DNA of 9,152 bases, from the NCBI GenBank assembly GCA_900772035.1, contig CAAGQE010000138.1, positions 1 through 9,152 of the forward strand, in the 5' to 3' direction. Below, piece by piece: positions 1 to 5,078 of the stretch (positions are counted from its first letter, which is position 1; every line of letters begins with the position of its first letter). The notes beneath the pieces are model-generated. The model saw only the letters and a program-made list of their open reading frames with translations, did no database searches and was not told the DNA's origin. Both the position numbers and the translations under genes were made by a program. The DNA is from Candidatus Gastranaerophilales bacterium (GTDB lineage: Bacteria > Cyanobacteriota > Vampirovibrionia > Gastranaerophilales > Gastranaerophilaceae).

Positions 1-218
1 ATATAAAAACCGTTAATTGCAAAATTGAATTTGCATATTCGCAAAATGACGGAACTGAGTCGTCTTTATTGGAAAAACCCGCTCGCATGTTTTGCGTAGA
101 AGAGGTCAAAATCGGCGACATTGTTTCTTATAACCAAGAAAATTATCAGGTTTTACAAGTGAACACTTATAAAGATTTGGATGGAAAAATTATGCTCAGA
201 GAGGTGTATTTAAAATGA
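1..218 (+). CDS. Head-closure / head-tail joining protein (partial, 5' end outside window)
   Basis: An open frame runs in from the left edge (first whole codon at 3) and stops at TGA 216-218, giving 71 C-terminal residues. Visible features are a stretch reading VEEVKIGDIVSYNQENYQVL followed by a charged end REVYLK. The 'E-x-x-x-x-GD-x-V-x-Y-x-x-x-x-Y-x-V' strand pattern is typical of the small beta-barrel connector proteins (Phage_H_T_join / head-closure type) that sit below the portal. The stop codon overlaps the start of the next gene (ATGA, 215-218), as expected for translational coupling inside a head-tail connector operon. The family call is by pattern and position only; the fragment is too short to tell a head-closure protein from another small connector. 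Confidence 0.6.
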   Translation, partial: IKTVNCKIEFAYSQNDGTESSLLEKPARMFCVEEVKIGDIVSYNQENYQVLQVNTYKDLDGKIMLREVYLK

Positions 219-592
219 CGATACTCAATGATTTTAAGGCTTTTCTGGTGCTTAACAAGGTTGTCGACGAGTCGCAGGTTGCCTTCAATTTTGACGATTA
301 TAAATTCGGCTCAGACAAGTTGATTATTCGTTGTACAGGCGGCGAATACAGCGACATTGCACGAAAAACGACACTTTCCATAATCGTGAAAAACCAAGAT
401 ATGAAAGAGGCTGAAAGGCTCGTTTTTTCGGCTTTCGATTTGCTTTGTCCTTCAAAGCAATACCAAAAACCGATGTTTTTAAACGGAAAAATGATGCTTG
501 TCACCCCCGTAAAACCGCCGTTTTACAAGGATAAAGAAAAAGACGGACGACACGTTTTCGTCTTTGACTTGAAGGTTGTACACAAAAAATAA
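215..592 (+). CDS. Tail terminator / tail completion-like protein
   Basis: The protein has 125 residues. The start ATG overlaps the previous stop and has a strong ribosome site (AGAGAGGTG, 198-206) about 8 bases upstream. The layout fits the tail terminator fold: an N-terminal helix (MTILNDFKAFLVLN), a strand with IIRCTGGEYSD, a strand KTTLSIIVKN, a helix MKEAERLVFSAFDLL, then a hairpin ending in HVFVFDLKVVHKK. This order (helix, strand, strand, long helix, beta hairpin, terminal strand) and the length match proteins that cap the tail tube and join it to the head. Its place between a connector fragment and the tail tube gene supports this. No catalytic residues are expected. An alternative is another small connector of the 'minor capsid' type. 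Confidence 0.6.
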   Translation: MTILNDFKAFLVLNKVVDESQVAFNFDDYKFGSDKLIIRCTGGEYSDIARKTTLSIIVKNQDMKEAERLVFSAFDLLCPSKQYQKPMFLNGKMMLVTPVKPPFYKDKEKDGRHVFVFDLKVVHKK

Positions 593-605
593 GAAAGAAG
601 GATAT

Positions 606-1190
606 ATGACAATATCAAAAAAAACAGCATTATTAGGGGTTAATGATTTGAAAATTTTCCCCGTAACCAAGGACGACTCTTCGGGGTTTCAAGTCTCTGC
701 GGGGATTGATGTTCCGGGGGTAAGGCAAATCTCTTTGACCTTTGATATCGAAGAAAAAGAGTTGACGGGTGACGAAAAGACATTGGCCGTTTCGTCCAAA
801 ATCAAGTCGATTGCTTTTACGTCCGAATATGCGGAATTGAGTTTGGATGTGTTGTCCGCGTTGAGTGGCGGTAAGGTGAGCCAAACAGGTACTTCGCCCA
901 ATGATTCCGCTACTTTCTCTTACACGGCTAATGACAAGCCCGCTTATTTCCAATTGCAGGCTAAAATTGACGGTACTGAAGACATTGTTGGAGGTGATTG
1001 CCACATTTGTATTTATAAGGCGAAAGTTACTGCTATGCCTATAAACGGTGTTCAGGGCGACTTTGCGACTTATACTTTTGAAGGAAAAGGAGTCTACACG
1101 GAATATGCCTTCGGTTCGGCAGGTTCAAAACTTTTAGATATCACGTTCAATTCTACTGCCAAAGAATTGGCTGCGAAAACTACTAATTAA
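606..1190 (+). CDS. Major tail tube protein
   Basis: The protein has 194 residues from ATG 606. An upstream TTG (576) in the same frame would overlap the previous gene and is less likely. The ribosome site AAGAAGGA (595-602) lies only 3 bases before the ATG, which is tight. Family-like features are an N-terminal start LLGVNDLKIFPVTKD (9-23), the segment EKELTGDEKTLA (50-61), a SLDVLSALSGGKV helix (79-91), and a conserved-looking C-terminal beta section GGDCHICIYKAKVTAMPING (129-148) followed by FATYTFEGKGVYT. In siphophages and gene transfer agents this protein polymerises as hexameric rings to build the tail tube. A hairpin directly after the stop codon fits a highly expressed structural gene whose readthrough is throttled. 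No chaperone-type reading frame or frameshift product follows. Confidence 0.75.
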   Translation: MTISKKTALLGVNDLKIFPVTKDDSSGFQVSAGIDVPGVRQISLTFDIEEKELTGDEKTLAVSSKIKSIAFTSEYAELSLDVLSALSGGKVSQTGTSPNDSATFSYTANDKPAYFQLQAKIDGTEDIVGGDCHICIYKAKVTAMPINGVQGDFATYTFEGKGVYTEYAFGSAGSKLLDITFNSTAKELAAKTTN

Positions 1191-1197
1191 CGGCTTC

Positions 1198-1230
1198 TCA
1201 GAGGGGATGAATGTGCCCCTCTGATCTTTC
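1198..1230 (+). terminator. Hairpin after the tail tube gene, probable weak intrinsic terminator
   Basis: TCAGAGGGG (1198-1206) pairs perfectly with CCCCTCTGA (1216-1224) across a 9-base loop and is followed by TCTTTC. The 9 bp GC-containing stem is strong, but the T-tract is short and interrupted, so partial termination or 3'-end stabilisation of the upstream mRNA is more likely than a full stop. It lies 7 bases after the tail tube stop codon and 24 bases before the next start. Confidence 0.6.
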
Positions 1231-1247
1231 AATTGCAAAGGAAAAAT

Positions 1248-2639
1248 ATGATTACCAGATTTGATATAATTAAAAAAAACGGAAAGTTGGATTTAGATTA
1301 TGCAAGCGTGCAAAGGCTTTTAGATATTGACCTTTGCCGAGATTTGTATGAGGGAAATTTCAAAACGGCATTTTCAAAAACTTATGCGAAAATCTGTGCC
1401 AAATACCCCATGGACACTACTACTGCACAAACTTTCGTCGAGTTGAACCTGTTTCGTGCAATGACGGATTTTTATAAAAACTTATTAACCAACCAAGGCT
1501 TGTATATCAACGTGGATGAGCGTTTTCAAGATATTTGGAATAAAATCGCGGACAAAAACAATTTTATGGCAGTTTTAAAAGAGGTTTACACCGACGTATC
1601 CAGATTCGGAAACGGTGTCTTTAAGGCTTGCTTCGGAGATTACGGTGCCGAAATTGTCAGCGTTTCGCCCTCGTGTTGGTTTCCTGTTTTTAAAAAGGGA
1701 AACGTGAATAATTTGGCGGGACACATCATTATTAATACGTTTTCGGATTATGTGAACGGAAAAGAAATTGTTTTCAAAATGATAGAAAAACACCGCCGCG
1801 GCTCTGTCGAAAACGAGTTATGGACGTATAAAAACGGCTCTTATCAGGAGAAATTGGACATTGAACGAGAACTCGAAGTTCCCGTGTTGGACGATTTTTC
1901 GGATTTGTGGGACGATTTTTTGGTTTTCCCCGTCAAAAATACTTCCGAAAGTGACTCATATTTCGGTGTGAGTGACTATGCCTGCTGCAAATCCTTGGTT
2001 GAAGAATTGATGCTTACAATCAGTCAAAATTCTAAAATTTTGAACAGGCATGCTAATCCCAAAATGACGGGAAGTACCGAAAACCTTGAATTTAACACAA
2101 TGACGGGCAGAATGGAATTTCCGAACAGAGATTTTATCCCTGTGGGAAGAGACGGCATCAAGGCGGAATACGTTACTGCCGATTTGCAGGAAAATGCTGT
2201 AAAGCAGCATATAGAAACTTTGATGAAATTTTTTCATATCTTAACTAAAACACCCCCTCAGGCTTACGGCATGAACATTACGACCGACATGTCAGGGGAA
2301 AGTTTACGCAAGATTTTTATGAATTCTTTAACCAAACTTGATGACATAAAACAAGTGTCGTTCGATTCTGCGGTTAAAAACCTCGTAAAATGTCTGATGG
2401 CGCTAAATCACACCCCCGTTGACGAGGTCAAAATCGACTGGGGAAATCCTATTCCCGAGGACAAGTCGGAACTTATCGACAATTCCGTAAAACGAATAGG
2501 GGCAGGCATTATGAGCAGACAAACCGCAATTTGCGATTTGGACAATGTTTCAAAAAGCGATGCGGATATCGAACTTGCAAAAATTTCTGCCGAAAAATCG
2601 GCGGAAACCAACTCGCAACAAGAAGAAATCCCTGTGTAA
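1248..2639 (+). CDS. Phage portal protein (SPP1 gp6-like type)
   Basis: The protein has 463 residues from ATG 1248, chosen over an in-frame TTG at 1233 because AAAGGA (1237-1242) sits 5 bases before the ATG. Portal-like landmarks are SRFGNGVFKACFGDYGAEI (118-136), SPSCWFPVFKKGNVNN (140-155), an EKHRRGSVENELW stretch (180-192), LVFPVKNTSESDSYFGVSDY (225-244) leading into a long helix KSLVEELMLTISQNSKILNRHANP (248-271), and a C-terminal GIMSRQTAI segment before an acidic tail. The family forms the dodecameric ring at one head vertex that terminase docks on and DNA passes through. Its position is odd: portals normally precede the capsid genes, but this one follows the tail tube gene, where tail chaperones and tape measure are expected. 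No frameshift or truncation is visible. The family call is confident; whether this is the element's only portal cannot be seen here. Confidence 0.82.
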   Translation: MITRFDIIKKNGKLDLDYASVQRLLDIDLCRDLYEGNFKTAFSKTYAKICAKYPMDTTTAQTFVELNLFRAMTDFYKNLLTNQGLYINVDERFQDIWNKIADKNNFMAVLKEVYTDVSRFGNGVFKACFGDYGAEIVSVSPSCWFPVFKKGNVNNLAGHIIINTFSDYVNGKEIVFKMIEKHRRGSVENELWTYKNGSYQEKLDIERELEVPVLDDFSDLWDDFLVFPVKNTSESDSYFGVSDYACCKSLVEELMLTISQNSKILNRHANPKMTGSTENLEFNTMTGRMEFPNRDFIPVGRDGIKAEYVTADLQENAVKQHIETLMKFFHILTKTPPQAYGMNITTDMSGESLRKIFMNSLTKLDDIKQVSFDSAVKNLVKCLMALNHTPVDEVKIDWGNPIPEDKSELIDNSVKRIGAGIMSRQTAICDLDNVSKSDADIELAKISAEKSAETNSQQEEIPV

Positions 2640-2648
2640 AATTTTTCT

Positions 2649-2676
2649 TTTCCAGATTTGATTTTCATTGTATAAT
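2649..2676 (+). promoter_or_regulatory. Sigma-70-type promoter of the secreted-protein gene, predicted leaderless
   Basis: A perfect -10 box TATAAT lies at 2671-2676. With a 16-base spacer, the -35 region is TTTCCA (2649-2654), 4 of 6 matches to TTGACA. The last base of the -10 box is only 6 bases before ATG 2683, so transcription should start at or next to the A of the ATG. No ribosome site precedes this ATG. The promoter begins 10 bases after the portal stop codon. Confidence 0.65.
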
Positions 2677-2682
2677 GTCTCT

Positions 2683-3300
2683 ATGAAGAAAATATTTGCA
2701 GCATTTTTATTTTTGTTAGTTTCAACTTCGGTTGCGGTCGCAGCGGATGATTTTGCGCCGCCTGTTCCGAAAGATTCCCCTGATTATTTGGCTCCCGTGC
2801 CATCGGAAGATGACGAGGTCACAAAATCAGGTCCAAACACTAAATTTTCGGTTGTTACGCAGATGAGATACGATGCGTTCCAAAACGCGCAGATTACCGT
2901 CTCTCCGCAATATGCCGAAGATAAAAAGAATGTCAAAATCTTCGTCGCTGACACAGACAACAATGTTATGAAAAGCGTAAAAGTTCCGAATGCAAAGATT
3001 ACCAAGTATTCTGACGGTACTTATTCCATAAAATTCAAAGATACTCCCGATTCGGTCTTTTTCTACGAATTGTCGGGTGATTTGACTGGCTTCGGAATTA
3101 TTACAAACAAAGGAAAACTCCCCTACGTCATTTATCATTATGACACAGAGGGCACAATTACCGCTATTGAAATTTGCCCCGAACGCAGTCGTTCTTACAC
3201 ATACGGACCCGACGGTCTGATTAAAGAATATCGTTTGGACGACAATTTCTACAATTCAAAAAATAAATTGATTAAAAAACGTAAAACAGTTTGGTTTTAA
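2683..3300 (+). CDS. Secreted protein of unknown function (moron)
   Basis: The protein has 205 residues from ATG 2683. It begins with a clear Sec signal peptide: MKK, a hydrophobic core IFAAFLFLLVSTSVAVA (4-20), and cleavage likely after A20 or A21. The mature N-terminus has two imperfect repeats ending in APPVP (25-29) and APVP (37-40) in an acidic, Pro-rich linker up to about residue 50. The rest is beta-rich. Near the end two YD-like hairpins follow each other: IYHYDTEGTITAI (150-162) and SYTYGPDGLIKEYRL (171-185), then a basic tail (KNKLIKKRKTVWF). I do not recognise a named family. It looks like periplasmic or surface proteins of bacteria rather than a virion part. It has its own promoter and terminator and interrupts a block of structural genes, the usual layout of a lysogenic-conversion gene expressed from the prophage. 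Function is unknown. Confidence 0.75.
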   Translation: MKKIFAAFLFLLVSTSVAVAADDFAPPVPKDSPDYLAPVPSEDDEVTKSGPNTKFSVVTQMRYDAFQNAQITVSPQYAEDKKNVKIFVADTDNNVMKSVKVPNAKITKYSDGTYSIKFKDTPDSVFFYELSGDLTGFGIITNKGKLPYVIYHYDTEGTITAIEICPERSRSYTYGPDGLIKEYRLDDNFYNSKNKLIKKRKTVWF

Positions 3301-3320
3301 TTAAAAATTTTTATCTTATG

Positions 3321-3347
3321 TATCCGCATTATATGCGGATATTTTTT
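3321..3347 (+). terminator. Intrinsic terminator of the secreted-protein gene
   Basis: TATCCGCAT (3321-3329) pairs perfectly with ATGCGGATA (3333-3341) around a 3-base loop, followed by six T (3342-3347). This is a canonical Rho-independent terminator 20 bases after the stop codon. It ends 18 bases before the next gene, so it also lies across the path of any transcript coming from the upstream head/tail genes. Confidence 0.88.
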
Positions 3348-3365
3348 GTTTAAAAGGTGAAATAT

Positions 3366-4697
3366 ATGACTATTCCGACTTTTGATATTGACTACAAAAG
3401 CGCTTATTCAACGTCTTTGGAATTTAAGACGAAGATTAACGAGAAACACCTCGGAAAAGAGCAACGGTACCCTGTTTGGACTTATCCGAAACGGGTTTTT
3501 ACTTTGAAATTTGATAAAAACTTTTCAGGCAGAAAAGCGCTTGAGGACTTTTATATCAGCGTTTCCGGCTCGAGTGGAAAGTTTTATTTCAAATGGAAAT
3601 CCGAAAAAGGAGGTAATGACAAGGTTTATCTCTGTTCTTTTGACGATGAATCTTTTCGTCAAAACCTCGGTGATTACGGCTTTTCGGAGTCTGAGTTGAA
3701 ACTTGTCACAATTGATAATTCATCATTTTCCGCGGCTTCGGAATTTGATTTTTGGCATTCTGCCGAAAGTCGTTTTTCTATCGAGTTTCGTACAATTGCT
3801 GATGCTGTTTTTTCAGCTCGAAATTCCAAAAAAACTTACTGGGAGTTGCCAAAACGAAAGTGGACTTTGAACTTTCAAAAAACTCCCGAGGTGCGCAAAA
3901 AAATTGAAGAATTTTTTCTGTCAAAAAGAGGAAAATTCCGCGCTTTTAAGTGGACTTGGAGTGCCGAAAAAGGCGGCGACGGCAAGACATACGATGTTCG
4001 GTTCGACACCGATGAGTTGGATTTGGATATCTTTAATTTCGGTTATTCTGAGTTTTCCTTGGACATAAAAGAAATTTTTCCTACCGAAAATCCGCTCTCT
4101 GAGGTCGAAAAGGATGAAATTATTCCTCGAAAATTGCTGAAAATCGAACTCGATGAAGGTTCGGTTTACGTTTTGGATAACGAAACCTTGGAAAGCCTTG
4201 AATACAACGGGGAAACATACCTCGGTGCCCCTTTGAAACATGGGCAGATAAAAAACGATGACAATTCCACGGTTAACAATCTGCAAATCGAACTTTCAAA
4301 CGTCGATTCCACCCTCAGCGCGTTGGTCGCAAACCGCGGTGACGTGATTACCAACGCTTTTGCGGTTTTGACTTTGGTTTTTCTCAATGTAAATACAAAC
4401 CAATTGATTTTGGGTATGCAAAAAGTTTTGTACAGCGGTCGCTGCAATAACCTGTCGCTGGACTTTGAAAAAGCAACAATGACGATTGATTCGGAACTTG
4501 GCGGGTACGACAAACTCGCTCCCGTTATCAAGTATCGACCGACCTGTCAGGTGCGAAGATTTAAAGATTGCAGATGCGGTTATTCGGGGACAGCAACCTC
4601 CTGCGACAGAAGTTTTTCAAGGTGTAAAGAACTCAATAATACATTGAATTTCAGGGGCTTTCCGAGTTGCGTATTAGAAACGGTTATAAAGGCTTAG
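3366..4697 (+). CDS. Distal tail / tail hub fusion protein (duplicated Dit-like domain plus BR0599/DUF2163-type C-terminus)
   Basis: The protein has 443 residues from ATG 3366, with AAAAGG (3352-3357) 8 bases upstream; an in-frame GTG at 3357 lies inside that ribosome site and is rejected. Residues about 14-117 and 134-237 are two copies of one domain, in register at a 121-residue offset: PKR (41, 162), RKxxExF (56, 177), SEKGG/AEKGG (79, 200), YGFSE/FGYSE (104, 225). The domain resembles the N-terminal DUF2460-like distal-tail module. From about 254 (PRKLLKIELDEGSVYVLDNE) the protein resembles the DUF2163/BR0599 hub proteins of gene transfer agents and GpL of lambda-like tails. The end is Cys-rich (C394, C402, C404, C413, C420, C435) and carries the family-style N-x-x-x-x-F-x-G-F-P. 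Elsewhere the two halves are often separate genes, so this is a fusion. It is followed immediately by the peptidase and GpJ-like genes, the usual tip order. Confidence 0.75.
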   Translation: MTIPTFDIDYKSAYSTSLEFKTKINEKHLGKEQRYPVWTYPKRVFTLKFDKNFSGRKALEDFYISVSGSSGKFYFKWKSEKGGNDKVYLCSFDDESFRQNLGDYGFSESELKLVTIDNSSFSAASEFDFWHSAESRFSIEFRTIADAVFSARNSKKTYWELPKRKWTLNFQKTPEVRKKIEEFFLSKRGKFRAFKWTWSAEKGGDGKTYDVRFDTDELDLDIFNFGYSEFSLDIKEIFPTENPLSEVEKDEIIPRKLLKIELDEGSVYVLDNETLESLEYNGETYLGAPLKHGQIKNDDNSTVNNLQIELSNVDSTLSALVANRGDVITNAFAVLTLVFLNVNTNQLILGMQKVLYSGRCNNLSLDFEKATMTIDSELGGYDKLAPVIKYRPTCQVRRFKDCRCGYSGTATSCDRSFSRCKELNNTLNFRGFPSCVLETVIKA

Positions 4698-4699
4698 TT

Positions 4700-5077
4700 A
4701 TGGAACATAAAATTGATGAACTTTTAAAAATGGTAGGCACGCCTTACAAAATGTTTAACGACGACGGGACTTATCAGGGATGTTTTATGCCCGTGCAATT
4801 TTTATATCCCGATAAACCGCGCTATAAGTTGCGTTCGCTCGACGATGACAAAAACTACTGGTACGGTTTTGCCAAAATTAAGGAGCATTGTGTCGAAATT
4901 CCGAAAGAAGAACGCTACAAGGCGGGAGACATCGTCGTAACAAGGTTTAGAGACGAATTGCACGTCGCAATTTTTTGGGAGTTCGGCAAGATAATTCACG
5001 TTTTCAGAAATCACACTTTGCAAGTCGGAAGACTCAAAATGTTCAAGGATTACAAGGTTTTCAGAGTTAAGGATTAA
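4700..5077 (+). CDS. NlpC/P60-type tail peptidase (GpK / GTA orf14-like)
   Basis: The protein has 125 residues from ATG 4700, which lies 2 bases after the previous stop and has AAAGG (4688-4692) 7 bases upstream. A longer TTG start (4667) would overlap the previous gene. The start GTPYKMFNDDGTYQGCFMPV (13-32) places C28 where the family has its DC-x-GLV nucleophile. YKAGDIVV (73-80) is the usual GD strand, H88 in LHVAIFWEFG is the catalytic histidine, and H100 in IIHVFRN fits the third polar position. The Asp before the nucleophile is replaced by Gly (G27-C28), and an extra segment (about 37-63) lies between. In siphophage tails this enzyme cleaves peptidoglycan stem peptides during DNA entry or helps tip assembly. 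Gene order (hub, peptidase, GpJ-like) strongly supports the call despite divergence. Confidence 0.72.
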   Translation: MEHKIDELLKMVGTPYKMFNDDGTYQGCFMPVQFLYPDKPRYKLRSLDDDKNYWYGFAKIKEHCVEIPKEERYKAGDIVVTRFRDELHVAIFWEFGKIIHVFRNHTLQVGRLKMFKDYKVFRVKD

Positions 5078-5078
5078 T

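Noticed and set aside
576..605. Longer N-terminus for the tail tube protein from TTG 576
   Set aside because: It would overlap the upstream gene and add a lysine-rich leader that does not fit the family; ATG 606 has a ribosome site, although a close one.
1190..1248. Frameshifted tail-assembly chaperone gene after the tube gene
   Set aside because: Only 57 bases separate the tube and portal genes and they hold a hairpin, so no chaperone reading frame or slippery site can be supported.
1956..2237. Minus-strand open frame opposite the portal gene
   Set aside because: It lies wholly within the portal coding region, which has strong family motifs; no sign of a real antisense gene.
2668..2682. 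Upstream TTG start for the secreted protein
   Set aside because: It would place the start within the promoter and add five residues before a textbook signal peptide that begins MKK.
3921..4531. Long open frames on the minus strand opposite the hub gene
   Set aside because: They are antisense shadows of a well-supported gene, with no ribosome site and no recognisable protein features.
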